The translations under genes and the position numbers were made by a program. A stretch of DNA of 64,000 nucleotides from UBA2336 sp036787955 (GTDB lineage Bacteria; Bacteroidota; Bacteroidia; Cytophagales; Cyclobacteriaceae). Below the pieces are notes generated by a model that saw only the letters and a list, made by a program, of their open reading frames with translations, had not been told where the DNA came from and did not search any database. The stretch lies in assembly GCA_036787955.1 (NCBI GenBank), contig DAIQOI010000003.1:62001-126000 (forward strand). Reading direction: 5' to 3'. This document shows positions 17,292 to 26,121 of the stretch, piece by piece. How positions within the stretch are numbered: position 1 is the stretch's first letter; each line of letters opens with the position of its first letter.

Positions 17292-17695
17292 CATCAACAG
17301 AAAATTTTCTGGTGCTGTTTGACGGCCATTGCAACCTGTGCACAGGCGCAGTCCAGTTTATCATCAGGCGAGACAGGAACAAGAAATTCCGCTTTGCTTC
17401 GCTGCAGTCCGAAACCGGTAAATTGCTTAGCCGGAAATTCGGACTTCCGGAAGAAAAGCCCGCCAGCTTGGTTTTGATTTTGCGGCAGAAAGCCTATACA
17501 GAGAGTACGGCCGCATTGCTCATAGCCCGGCACCTGTCCGGGCTTTGGCCCATCTTATATTTTTTTATCCTCATTCCGCCGTTCATCCGAAACCGGGTTT
17601 ACCGGTTTATTGCTAACAACCGCTACAGGTGGTTTGGGAAGCGTGCCGAATGCTGGCTTCCTGCTGATGAACTGCGCTCAAGGTTTCTGGCCTGA
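17270..17695 (+). CDS. DCC-family (DUF393) thiol-disulfide oxidoreductase-like protein
   Basis: A 141-residue protein with the DxxCxxC motif LFDGHCNLC at residues 17-25 that names the DCC family, followed by the typical FRFASLQSETG and a hydrophobic stretch (LWPILYFFILIPPF). Members are thioredoxin-like in pattern, but the physiological substrate is not established. The ATG lies inside the end of the preceding secreted-protein gene. Confidence 0.88.
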   Translation: MGADNPLTSTENFLVLFDGHCNLCTGAVQFIIRRDRNKKFRFASLQSETGKLLSRKFGLPEEKPASLVLILRQKAYTESTAALLIARHLSGLWPILYFFILIPPFIRNRVYRFIANNRYRWFGKRAECWLPADELRSRFLA

Positions 17696-17758
17696 TAAGG
17701 CACGGAAGGTGGCAATTGAAATTTTGTATTTTGCCGGCCAAACTAATACATCAATCAG

Positions 17759-18634
17759 ATGAAAGCGTACATTTTTCCTGGTCAGGGTGCACAGTTTCCC
17801 GGCATGGGTAAGGATTTATTCGATCAAAACACAAAAGCCCGTCAGCTCTTCGAAGAAGCCAACGATGTTTTGGGTTTCTCCATTACCGATACGATGTTCC
17901 ATGGCACTGCCGATGAACTGAAGCAGACACGCATAACCCAGCCGGCTGTATTTATTCACTCGGTGGTAGTAGCCCTAAGCAATGATTCCTTTAAACCTGA
18001 CATGGTTGCCGGACATTCGTTGGGCGAATTTTCGGCTCTGGTAGCCAGCGGGTCGCTTTCGTTTGCCGACGGTTTGCGGCTGGTGTTTCAAAGGGCTCAG
18101 GCTATGCAGCGCGCCTGTGAAGTATATCCGTCAACCATGGCAGCAGTGCTGGGATTAGATGATGCAACAGTGGAGGAGGTGTGCAAGTCGGTTACCGAAG
18201 AAGTGGTGGTGGCGGCTAATTATAATTGTCCCGGACAATTGGTCATTTCCGGCACATTGAGAGGGGTAGAGCTGGCCTCGGAGAAGTTGAAAGCAGCCGG
18301 GGCAAAAAGAGTTATGCCTTTACAGGTAGGGGGTGCGTTTCATTCTCCGCTCATGGAGCCGGCCCGCAGGGAGCTGGCTGCCGCCATTGAACAAACGGCA
18401 TTCCAAACACCGGTCTGCCCGGTTTATCAAAACGTGAATGCGCTGCCGACCATGGATGTTTCGGCCATAAAAAACAACCTGATAGCCCAGTTAACCGCTC
18501 CGGTAAGATGGACTCAATCGGTACAGAACATGGTTGCCGATGGTGCACGGGTTTTTATTGAATGCGGGCCCGGAAAAGTGTTGCAGGGGCTGGTAAAAAA
18601 GATTGCACCCGAAGCAGAGGTTTTGAGCCTTTAA
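17759..18634 (+). CDS. fabD: Malonyl-CoA:ACP transacylase
   Basis: A 291-residue FabD that moves malonyl groups from CoA to acyl carrier protein. The active-site Ser87 sits in GHSLGE and His195 in GGAFHSPLM; the start MKAYIFPGQGAQFPGMG is the family start. It stands alone on the plus strand, away from fabH. A TATTTTG at 17727, one base short of the promoter consensus, lies 25 bases upstream of the start. The stop overlaps the convergent folK by 4 bases. Confidence 0.96.
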   Translation: MKAYIFPGQGAQFPGMGKDLFDQNTKARQLFEEANDVLGFSITDTMFHGTADELKQTRITQPAVFIHSVVVALSNDSFKPDMVAGHSLGEFSALVASGSLSFADGLRLVFQRAQAMQRACEVYPSTMAAVLGLDDATVEEVCKSVTEEVVVAANYNCPGQLVISGTLRGVELASEKLKAAGAKRVMPLQVGGAFHSPLMEPARRELAAAIEQTAFQTPVCPVYQNVNALPTMDVSAIKNNLIAQLTAPVRWTQSVQNMVADGARVFIECGPGKVLQGLVKKIAPEAEVLSL

Positions 18635-19113
18635 AGAACCTTTCTCACGGCCAGAGGGTCGGTACACAGTTCCAGCATCTGCCGCGAAGTGCGCTGAAAA
18701 AAGGGGTGAAGCAAATCAGGTGCAATTTCGGTAAGCGGTATAAGTCCAAACTTTCGGGCCGGCAGCAAAAGGGGTGGTATGGTTAAAAACTCAGAGTGGA
18801 TATAAATTCCGCCATAATACAGGATATCAATGTCCAGGGTGCGGGGTCCCCACTTTATCAACCGGGTTCTTCCCAGCGAATTTTCAATAACCTCACACAA
18901 CCGCAACAAACTTACCGGCTGGTGCGTGGTCTCGATTTCAAGAACCTGGTTGTAAAACCAGGGCTGATCGGCCACGCCCCACGGCTCAGATTCATAAATG
19001 GAGGAAGCTGTAATGATTTGACCGCACAACCGACTTATTTCCTGTCGGGCAAAGGCTAGATTTTCGGCCCGGTTGCCTAAGTTTGAGCCCAGGAGTAAAT
19101 AAGCGGTAACCAT
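18631..19113 (-). CDS. folK: 2-amino-4-hydroxy-6-hydroxymethyldihydropteridine pyrophosphokinase
   Basis: A 160-residue HPPK, which pyrophosphorylates the pterin precursor in folate synthesis. The N-terminus YLLLGSNLGNR and the signature GPRTLDIDILYYG (near residues 88-100) are intact, as is the motif EPWGVADQPWF. It is divergent from sppA with 56 bases between the starts, and convergent with fabD. Confidence 0.96.
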   Translation of the reverse strand: MVTAYLLLGSNLGNRAENLAFARQEISRLCGQIITASSIYESEPWGVADQPWFYNQVLEIETTHQPVSLLRLCEVIENSLGRTRLIKWGPRTLDIDILYYGGIYIHSEFLTIPPLLLPARKFGLIPLTEIAPDLLHPFFQRTSRQMLELCTDPLAVRKVL

Positions 19114-19169
19114 ATTTCAAACTTATGTTTTTTACCCAATTTTAATCAGAAGCTTAACCGAATGTCTAT

Positions 19170-20924
19170 ATGAATTTTTTCAAAACATTTTTGGCCAGCC
19201 TGCTGGCATTGGTGGTGTTCTCGGCCCTGTCGTTTCTGTTTTTTCTTCTGCTGGTGGCCGCCTTATCGGCCAGTGATGTCGTTGCAGTAAAGCCCAACTC
19301 TGTACTGCTTTTACCACTTGACGCGAGAATAACAGAACAACATACACCAAATCCGTTCGAGGGTTTTCCGGGGAGCAGTGATCCGCCAAACCTAGGCCTC
19401 ATTCAGTTAAAAGAAACCATCAGCCGGGCATCTGCCGACCCGAACATTAAAGGTATTTTGCTAACAGCCAGCTACCCTATTGCCGGCTTTGCTACCATCG
19501 AAGAAGTGCGCACCGCGCTGCAGCAATTCCGCCAATCAGGAAAGTGGGTAGTGGCCTACTCCGAAATAATGTCGGAACAGGCCTATTATCTTGCTACGGC
19601 TGCAGACAAAATTTATCTGAATCCTGAGGGCGAACTGGAGTTCAACGGACTTACGGCCGAAGTAGGTTTTTTCAAGAAAATGTTTGACAAGCTGGAAATC
19701 AAACCGGAAATATTCCGGGTGGGCGACTACAAGAGTGCCGTTGAGCCGTTTATGCTTGAAAAAATGAGCAAGGAAAACCGCGAACAACTAAGTGAATTGG
19801 TGAATGGCATATATGATGTTGTTGTTCAACAGGTGGCACAGGCACGAAACCTTGATAAAAACAGACTTCGCGAAATATCCGATAAAATGCTTGTTCGCAA
19901 TGCGAAACAGGCCCTGGAATACCAATTGGTGGACTCGCTGCTGTATTATGATGAAGTGTTGTCCGATATCCGGAATCGCTTAGGCCTTCAGCCCGACGGG
20001 AAAATCAACTTTATTACTTACAAAAAGTACCAGAAGAGCCGAAGTGAGGAAGAGAAGAAGTTATCTTCCAACGAAGTTGCAGTAATAGTTGCCGATGGCA
20101 CCATTGTGCCGGGCAAGGCCGATGCCGAACTCATCGGTTCCGAAACTTTCACAGAACTGATCCGCAAGGCGCGGGAGAACAAGCGCGTAAAAGCAGTGGT
20201 TCTGCGCATTAACTCACCGGGAGGAAGTTTTCAGGCTTCCGATGTGATGTGGCGCGAAATAAACCTTACCTCCCAGGTCAAACCCGTCATTGCTTCCATG
20301 TCCGACTACGCGGCTTCGGGGGGCTATTACCTGGCCATGGGTTGCGACACCATCGTTGCACATCCGCACACCATTACCGGTTCCATCGGAATTTTTACTG
20401 TGCTTTTCGATGCCAGCGGCTTTCTGGGCAATAAGCTCGGTATTACCTTCGATGAGGTGCGCACCGGAGAATTTGGTGAGCTGATAACCTTTACGCGTCC
20501 CTTAACCGAAGCCGAAAAGCAAGTGTGGCAAAAACGCACCGAAGAAATATACGGGGTGTTTACTACAAAAGCGGCCCGGGGCAGAGGACTGTCGGTTGAA
20601 GACATCGGGAAAGTGGCCGGAGGCAGGGTGTGGACAGGTGAGCAGGCTTTACAGCGCAGCCTGGTAGATGTACTGGGTGGTATGGACGAAGCCATACGGC
20701 TGGCAGCGGAAGCCGCGGGTATTGGCAGCGATTACCGCGTGCGTTACTACCCCAAAACAAAATCCTTTGCTGAGCAGGTACTCGCTGCAATTGGAGGCGA
20801 ATCGGGAACCCGCCAGTTAAAAAAGCAGTTGGGCGCTTATTACCCGCTGTACCGGCAGTTTTTACATACGCGCCACCTGCATGGCCTGCAGGCCCGCATG
20901 CCCTATGAGTTGACCATCAGATAG
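19170..20924 (+). CDS. sppA: Signal peptide peptidase SppA, long (tandem-domain) type
   Basis: A 584-residue membrane-anchored serine protease with two homologous halves. One transmembrane segment spans about residues 5-32. The catalytic Lys188 is in VGDYKSAVEP in the first half and Ser383 in YAASGGYYLA in the second, the arrangement of the 67-kDa SppA of E. coli. It degrades cleaved signal peptides in the inner membrane. It is monocistronic; about 500 bases of non-coding DNA follow it. Confidence 0.95.
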   Translation: MNFFKTFLASLLALVVFSALSFLFFLLLVAALSASDVVAVKPNSVLLLPLDARITEQHTPNPFEGFPGSSDPPNLGLIQLKETISRASADPNIKGILLTASYPIAGFATIEEVRTALQQFRQSGKWVVAYSEIMSEQAYYLATAADKIYLNPEGELEFNGLTAEVGFFKKMFDKLEIKPEIFRVGDYKSAVEPFMLEKMSKENREQLSELVNGIYDVVVQQVAQARNLDKNRLREISDKMLVRNAKQALEYQLVDSLLYYDEVLSDIRNRLGLQPDGKINFITYKKYQKSRSEEEKKLSSNEVAVIVADGTIVPGKADAELIGSETFTELIRKARENKRVKAVVLRINSPGGSFQASDVMWREINLTSQVKPVIASMSDYAASGGYYLAMGCDTIVAHPHTITGSIGIFTVLFDASGFLGNKLGITFDEVRTGEFGELITFTRPLTEAEKQVWQKRTEEIYGVFTTKAARGRGLSVEDIGKVAGGRVWTGEQALQRSLVDVLGGMDEAIRLAAEAAGIGSDYRVRYYPKTKSFAEQVLAAIGGESGTRQLKKQLGAYYPLYRQFLHTRHLHGLQARMPYELTIR

Positions 20925-21380
20925 GAACCCGAAAATGCAGAATTTCTGATGTAAGATTTTGCTCAAATTTTGAACTTTTTGAAAAAAAAGTTACAATTTT
21001 TGATTCTGCAGCCCGGTCCTGTGTATGGACGGCACTGACGGTACAACCGGCTTCGGGGCAGTGATCTGTTTTTGCATGGTCTATTTACGTCATGAACCCG
21101 TGGTTTTATTACACGGATCTGTCATTCTCAGCACCTTTTGCAGTAGGCTGCGATCCTGATTTTCCGATCAAGTTCAGTGCTTGACGCATGTAAGAATAGG
21201 TAGAAGATTGCGTGAGTACGGGTGTGTTTTGGTTAATGGTAAGGTTCCCCGCCAGTGCGGTACGGGGTAAGGCGATGCAGTTGCACCGTGTGACCGGAAT
21301 GTTGCTGACTTAAGCAAAATACCGGGAGAAGAACAGTGCCGGTTACTTAGGTTGGGAGCACCAGGAGTTGAGAGGTTGCA
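20925..21380. other. Non-coding region with several hairpins; candidate structured RNA
   Basis: No convincing gene is visible in about 455 bases. The first 90 are AT-rich with a hairpin AACTTTTT/AAAAAGTT (20973-20992). The rest is GC-richer and holds several stems: CACTG/CAGTG (21033-21063, enclosing a CCG/CGG stem), CCGTG/CACGG (21098-21116) and CCCCG/CGGGG (21247-21267). I could not match it to tmRNA, RNase P RNA, 6S RNA or a riboswitch by eye, and found no good promoter on either strand. It could be a non-coding RNA or decayed sequence. Confidence 0.3.
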
Positions 21381-21404
21381 AAAAAAAGCCTACACCCAGG
21401 CTTT
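21380..21404 (-). terminator. Intrinsic terminator for the small-peptide genes
   Basis: Read on the minus strand, a 7-bp perfect stem AAAGCCT/AGGCTTT (21404-21385) with a 6-base loop runs straight into a T-run (21384-21380). It lies 47 bases past the stop of the 57-residue peptide gene, which supports that gene being transcribed. Confidence 0.75.
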
Positions 21405-21450
21405 GGCCTATGGTGCAGGGCTATCTAACCAATTGATTATCAGTAGCCTA

Positions 21451-21624
21451 TTAAAGCGGGTCCTCGGCTACGAAGCCACCTAACGGTTCGCTGCGGTACG
21501 TTGTACCTGCTTTTGCCTTATCAGTGCCGGCTGCTTTAGCTGCCGGGTTGTGCAGGGATATTAAGGAGAACGACACCAGCACAACGAGCATTGCCAGCAT
21601 GAGGACGAAAATCCGGGCTTTCAT
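21451..21624 (-). CDS. Small secreted peptide, 57 residues
   Basis: A short frame on the minus strand: MKARIFVLMLAMLVVLVSFS, a hydrophobic signal or anchor segment, then a short tail with AAKA (possible cleavage) and the ending PLGGFVAEDPL. The mature part would be about 25 residues. It follows the 45-residue lipopeptide gene by 32 bases and is followed by a good terminator, so the two look like a small operon. It is divergent from the TPR histidine kinase. No family is recognised. The signal-peptide pattern, the terminator and the partner gene are the evidence that it is real. Confidence 0.6.
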   Translation of the reverse strand: MKARIFVLMLAMLVVLVSFSLISLHNPAAKAAGTDKAKAGTTYRSEPLGGFVAEDPL

Positions 21625-21656
21625 GGTGAATAATTGTAAGAAACTGAATCAATGAA

Positions 21657-21794
21657 TTAACCTATACCGCCGGGATTAAAATTTCCACCGCCATTTTCAA
21701 GTTCTTGAGAAGGTGCGATTTCTTCTTCAGCACACGAAGTAACTGTGAACGAGATTGCTGCAAGAGCAAAGAGAAAGTATAAAAATTTTTTCAT
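21657..21794 (-). CDS. Small lipoprotein-like peptide, 45 residues
   Basis: A short minus-strand frame starting MKKFLYFLFALAAISF with a lipobox-like VTSC, so Cys21 would be lipidated and the mature part would be about 25 residues, acidic (AEEEIAP) and then glycine-rich (GGGNFNPGGIG). On the minus strand a CATCTTTG (21840-21833), one base off the Bacteroidota -7 element, lies about 40 bases upstream. It is first of the two-gene peptide unit and about 125 bases from the divergent histidine kinase. No family recognised. Confidence 0.6.
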   Translation of the reverse strand: MKKFLYFLFALAAISFTVTSCAEEEIAPSQELENGGGNFNPGGIG

Positions 21795-21920
21795 AACATT
21801 GTGGGGTTTAGTGTTGGTGATAAAACATTAACGATACAAAGATGTTGGATTGAGATGTTATGAATGGAGTTAAATATTTTGGCACCTTACTTATGTAAAA
21901 ATTTTCCGGCACAACGAAGA

Positions 21921-23990
21921 ATGAAAATCATTCCTCCAACTCTCTTTTCTTTATTCTTTTTAGTGGCATTAAGTAACACACATGCGCAAACAGATCGTTC
22001 AGATTCTTTGTTGATGGAGCTGAAGCATGCGAGGGATAACAAGGAAAAGATCATCATTTACAGAGAATTGGTTCGTAATACATACTCCGACAACCCGGTC
22101 GCATTAACTAAATCCTTGGAATACGCCACTGCCATGCTGGAGCTGGCCCGTATGGAAGGCGACAGTGTTGCCATGGTGTGGGCCGGAAGAGCCATGGGGC
22201 AGATTTACAATTGGTTGGAAAAACCGCAAGAAGCTCTCGATATTCTCAATACCTCGCTGGCTATTGCAAGAAGAAATAACATGGAGGATGAGGAGAAGCG
22301 CATATTAAATAACCTTGGTATAGTTTACACTTTAAAAGCTGATTACCACAAGGCTCTCGAGGTTTACTTTAAAACGCTTGTACTCCGGGAGAAAGATAAA
22401 GATGTATTTGAGATAGCAGCTGCGTTAAATAACATTGGGTTAACCTATTTTAAAATGCGCAACTATCCGAAGGCGCTGGAATTTTATCAGGCAGCTCTTG
22501 CTAAACTCCATGAAGGTGGCACAAAAAATTTTGTGGATCAACAATATGTAAACATAGGTTTGTGCTACAACCAGTTGAAGGAATATGATAAAGCCAAGGA
22601 GGCTTTTAACATGGCGCTGAAAGCATGTGAACCCCAATGCAGCGACAGAGTGAAAGTGTCTGCTTTGTATGGTCAGGGTGTAACAAGCTTTGGATTAAAA
22701 AACTATGACGATGCTGAGAAAAAACTAATGGAGGCGCTTGAGTTTGCTAACCGCATAGGCAACTCGCGTTATGAGGCCGAGAGCAATATTTATCTGGCCA
22801 AGACAAAAATAGCCCGGCAACTTTATCAGGAAGCCATACCCTATCTGGAGCAGGCAGAAAATATAGCACAGGCTCGTGGTTTTAATGAAGTGCTCATTGA
22901 TGTGTATCGTCAGTATTCGGTTTTATATGTTCAGTCAGAAAACCACCAATTGGCATCGCTGTATCAGCAGAAATACATCCAGTTGAAAGACAGTATATAC
23001 AGCGAGGAACTTATTGACCGAATTGCACAGATACAGACTGATTTTGCCGAGCGTGAAAATCTGGCAACCATCAGGGCCAAGGAAGAAACCATCAGGCGCC
23101 AGCGTATGCTTAACCTTTCTGTCGGTATTATTGCCGTGCTGGCTGCTGCGCTCCTGTTTATTCTTTTTCGCAGCAACAGGGTGGTCAAAAAGGTTAACCA
23201 GGCGCTGTCAAAAGCCAAACAGGAACTGGAAGATCTGAACCGGGATCTGGATAAAAAGGTGAAGGAAAAAACAGCATCCCTGGAAAAGGTTAACCGCGAA
23301 ATGGAGCATTTCATTTATAAAACATCGCACGACATCCGCGGACCACTTGCTACTTTGAAGGGCGTAACCAGCGTGGCGCTGATGGATGTAAAAGATCCCA
23401 AGTCAATTGAATATTTACAGCGGCTGGATATAACCGCTACCAAACTCAACCGCGTGCTGTCACGGCTGCTCATTATTAATCAGGTTAATCAGGCCATCCT
23501 ATCCATCGAGCCGCTGAACATCAATGAAATGGTGGATGACATCATCGCACAGGAGAGCCGAAGCGGACTGCCACCACGGATGAAAATCATCAAAGAAGTT
23601 CCGCATGATCTGATCTTTCATTCCGATCGCCAGTTGCTTGGTATCATTCTCTCCAATCTTATCGACAATGCCATCAAATATTATTCGGATTCTGAACGGC
23701 TGGATCCTTTCGTGCGGATTACCGCTGAATTGAAAAATGACCAACTCCACATCCATGTGCTCGATAACGGCCTGGGTGTAATTGAAACGGACCGCGACAA
23801 AATCTTTCAGTTGTTTTATCGCGGTAATGAAAGGTCGGAAACCGGTGGGGTAGGCCTTTATCTGTGCCGGCTGGCCACCGAAAGGCTGCAGGGTAAGATT
23901 GGGGTATCGGCTACACCACAGGAACACCTTACCGATTTTTATGTAATTCTTCCGGTGATGCAGGAGGCAGCGTCAGAGGTTATGGCCTGA
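21921..23990 (+). CDS. TPR-domain sensor histidine kinase
   Basis: About 689 residues from an ATG giving a good signal peptide (MKIIPPTLFSLFFLVALSNT). Order: periplasmic region with about six to seven TPR units (about 60-370), one transmembrane helix (about 398-417), a coiled coil (about 420-460), a HisKA-type domain with the phospho-acceptor His470 in TSHDIRGPL, and an ATPase domain with NLIDNAIKYY, the DNGLGV G1 box and GGVGLYLC G2 box. The ending is intact. No response regulator is adjacent, so it is an orphan kinase. Two tiny secreted-peptide genes lie divergently upstream. An in-frame earlier ATG (21864) would break the signal peptide pattern. Confidence 0.9.
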   Translation: MKIIPPTLFSLFFLVALSNTHAQTDRSDSLLMELKHARDNKEKIIIYRELVRNTYSDNPVALTKSLEYATAMLELARMEGDSVAMVWAGRAMGQIYNWLEKPQEALDILNTSLAIARRNNMEDEEKRILNNLGIVYTLKADYHKALEVYFKTLVLREKDKDVFEIAAALNNIGLTYFKMRNYPKALEFYQAALAKLHEGGTKNFVDQQYVNIGLCYNQLKEYDKAKEAFNMALKACEPQCSDRVKVSALYGQGVTSFGLKNYDDAEKKLMEALEFANRIGNSRYEAESNIYLAKTKIARQLYQEAIPYLEQAENIAQARGFNEVLIDVYRQYSVLYVQSENHQLASLYQQKYIQLKDSIYSEELIDRIAQIQTDFAERENLATIRAKEETIRRQRMLNLSVGIIAVLAAALLFILFRSNRVVKKVNQALSKAKQELEDLNRDLDKKVKEKTASLEKVNREMEHFIYKTSHDIRGPLATLKGVTSVALMDVKDPKSIEYLQRLDITATKLNRVLSRLLIINQVNQAILSIEPLNINEMVDDIIAQESRSGLPPRMKIIKEVPHDLIFHSDRQLLGIILSNLIDNAIKYYSDSERLDPFVRITAELKNDQLHIHVLDNGLGVIETDRDKIFQLFYRGNERSETGGVGLYLCRLATERLQGKIGVSATPQEHLTDFYVILPVMQEAASEVMA

Positions 23991-23992
23991 AC

Positions 23993-24023
23993 TTTGCGCC
24001 TTCGCACTCAATTCGCATCTTTG
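23993..24023 (+). promoter_or_regulatory. Promoter of metG
   Basis: A -33 element TTTG (23993-23996), a 19-base spacer and a -7 element CATCTTTG (24016-24023, one mismatch to TAnnTTTG) fit the Bacteroidota promoter. The start codon of metG is 26 bases downstream. Confidence 0.6.
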
Positions 24024-24048
24024 CTGCCCTTGACTGTAAATTGGGTTC

Positions 24049-26121
24049 ATGCCGAAAAAATTTAAAAGGACCACCGTTACTGCCGCGCTGCCTTACGCCA
24101 ACGGGCCCCTGCACATTGGCCACATTGCCGGTGCCTATCTTCCCTCTGATATTTACGTTAGGTACCTCCGCCTCAAAGGAGAAGATGTGATTTATGTATG
24201 CGGATCGGACGAGCATGGAGTGGCCATCCAGATAGGCGCAAGAAAAGAAGGGGTTACACCTCAGCAGTTTGTGGACAAGTATCATCAGCTGATGAAAAAA
24301 ACGTTCCGGGATTTTGGTATTTCCTTTGATATTTATTCCCGGACCACCAACCCGATTCATTATCAGACCGCACAGGAGTTTTTCAGCACCATTCACCGGA
24401 AGGGGATATTCAGGGAAGAAACATCGGAACAGTACTTTGATGAACAGGAAGGCCTCTTTCTTGCCGATCGCTACATCACAGGAACCTGCCCGGTGTGCGG
24501 CTATCCGAAGGCTTATGGCGATCAATGTGAAAAATGCGGCACCACTTTAAGTCCCCGGCAACTCATCAATCCCCGCTCAACGGTATCGGGAAACCCTCCG
24601 GTGCTTAAGCCCACCCGACACTGGTACTTCCCGCTCGACCAGTATGAAGAGTGGCTTCGCGGGTGGCTGCTGCAGGGCCATGAACACGACTGGAAGGTGA
24701 ACGTGTACGGCCAGTGCAAATCGTGGATTGAACAGGGGTTACAGCCGCGATCCATTACACGCGATATGGATTGGGGCGTGCCGGTGCCGCTGCCCGAAGC
24801 AAAAGGCAAGGTGCTGTATGTATGGTTCGATGCTCCCATCGGGTACATTTCGGCAACCAAAGAATTGAAGGGGGAAGATTGGGAGAAATACTGGAAAGAT
24901 CCGGAAACAAGGCTCATTCATTTTATCGGTAAAGACAACATTGTATTTCACTGCATCATCTTCCCCTGCATGCTCAGGGCAGAAGGGTCGTATATATTAC
25001 CGGATAATGTGCCGGCCAATGAATTTCTCAACCTGGAAGGAGAGAAAATTTCCACTTCGCGCAACCACGCCGTGTGGCTGCACGAGTACCTGCAGGATTT
25101 TCCAGGCAGGCGCGATGAGCTGCGTTATGTGCTTACTTCCATAGCCCCCGAAACCAAAGACTCCGATTTCACCTGGAAGGACTATCAGCAACGCGTAAAC
25201 AGCGAACTGGTTGGCATCTTCGGCAACTTCGTAAACAGGGTGTTGGTACTCATCGGCAAGTATTTCAATGGATGCCTGCCTGGTATTGCAGCCGGTGAAA
25301 AGGGTTTGGCGGATACATGGAAAAAAACCGAGGCGGAGCTGAACAAAAGCATAGCTGAAATGATCCGCGCGCTGGAAGAGTTCCGGTTCCGCGAAGCACA
25401 GTTTTCTATGATGAACTTGGCCCGGCTGGGCAACAAATGGCTGGCCGATACGGAGCCATGGAAACTTTACACGCAGGACCATCAGGCCGCGGCTTATGTG
25501 CTTCAAAAGGCACTTTCCATCGTAACAACCCTGGGCATTGCCTGCGAGCCTTTTCTTCCGGATACAGCAAACAAAATCAAGAAACTATCCGGGTATGAAG
25601 AGTGGATGACTGAGCAGGCTGCATTCTGGAAAGAGGGTAAATTGGTTGAAACAGTGCCCGGCCGGGTAGCCACTAAACCCGAATTGCTGTTTACCCCTGT
25701 GCCGGATGAGCAGATTGAAAAACAACTGGAACGCCTGAAGAAAAAGGAAAAAGAAATGGAAGAAAAACCTCCCGCAGCATTGAAACCCATGAAGCCGCAG
25801 ATCACCATTGATGATTTTGCAAAACTGGACCTCCGCATCGGCAAGGTGCTTTCGGCCGAGCGGGTAGAAAAATCTGACAAATTGCTGAAACTGGTGGTTG
25901 ATACGGGCCTTGACCAGCGTACTGTTCTTAGTGGCATTGCCCGGTATTATTCGCCTGCCGACCTGGTGGGTAAACAGGTAACCTTGCTGGCTAATCTTGC
26001 CCCGCGCAAAATGATGGGCATTGAATCGCAGGGCATGATACTTACAGCCGAAAATCCGGACGGAACATTGAGGCTGATTGAACCTGCCGGTGAGGTGGCT
26101 CCGGGTTCAGCTATTAGTTAA
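24049..26121 (+). CDS. metG: Methionyl-tRNA synthetase
   Basis: A 690-residue class I synthetase that charges tRNA-Met. It has PLHIGHIAGA (HIGH motif, residues 20-29), a zinc knuckle with CPVC and CEKC (about 148-165), KISTS at about 334-338 (KMSKS equivalent), an anticodon-binding helical domain, and a C-terminal tRNA-binding (EMAP-like) domain from about residue 580 (FAKLDLRIGKV) fused in the same chain. The stop overlaps the end of the convergent pth by 4 bases. Confidence 0.97.
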   Translation: MPKKFKRTTVTAALPYANGPLHIGHIAGAYLPSDIYVRYLRLKGEDVIYVCGSDEHGVAIQIGARKEGVTPQQFVDKYHQLMKKTFRDFGISFDIYSRTTNPIHYQTAQEFFSTIHRKGIFREETSEQYFDEQEGLFLADRYITGTCPVCGYPKAYGDQCEKCGTTLSPRQLINPRSTVSGNPPVLKPTRHWYFPLDQYEEWLRGWLLQGHEHDWKVNVYGQCKSWIEQGLQPRSITRDMDWGVPVPLPEAKGKVLYVWFDAPIGYISATKELKGEDWEKYWKDPETRLIHFIGKDNIVFHCIIFPCMLRAEGSYILPDNVPANEFLNLEGEKISTSRNHAVWLHEYLQDFPGRRDELRYVLTSIAPETKDSDFTWKDYQQRVNSELVGIFGNFVNRVLVLIGKYFNGCLPGIAAGEKGLADTWKKTEAELNKSIAEMIRALEEFRFREAQFSMMNLARLGNKWLADTEPWKLYTQDHQAAAYVLQKALSIVTTLGIACEPFLPDTANKIKKLSGYEEWMTEQAAFWKEGKLVETVPGRVATKPELLFTPVPDEQIEKQLERLKKKEKEMEEKPPAALKPMKPQITIDDFAKLDLRIGKVLSAERVEKSDKLLKLVVDTGLDQRTVLSGIARYYSPADLVGKQVTLLANLAPRKMMGIESQGMILTAENPDGTLRLIEPAGEVAPGSAIS

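Noticed and set aside
17727..17733. TATTTTG before fabD as a promoter
   Set aside because: One base shorter than TAnnTTTG and without a -33 element; kept only as a remark in fabD.
21092..21184. A 30-codon frame (starting MNPWFYYTD) in the region after sppA
   Set aside because: No signal sequence, no ribosome binding site, no terminator; expected by chance in 450 bases.
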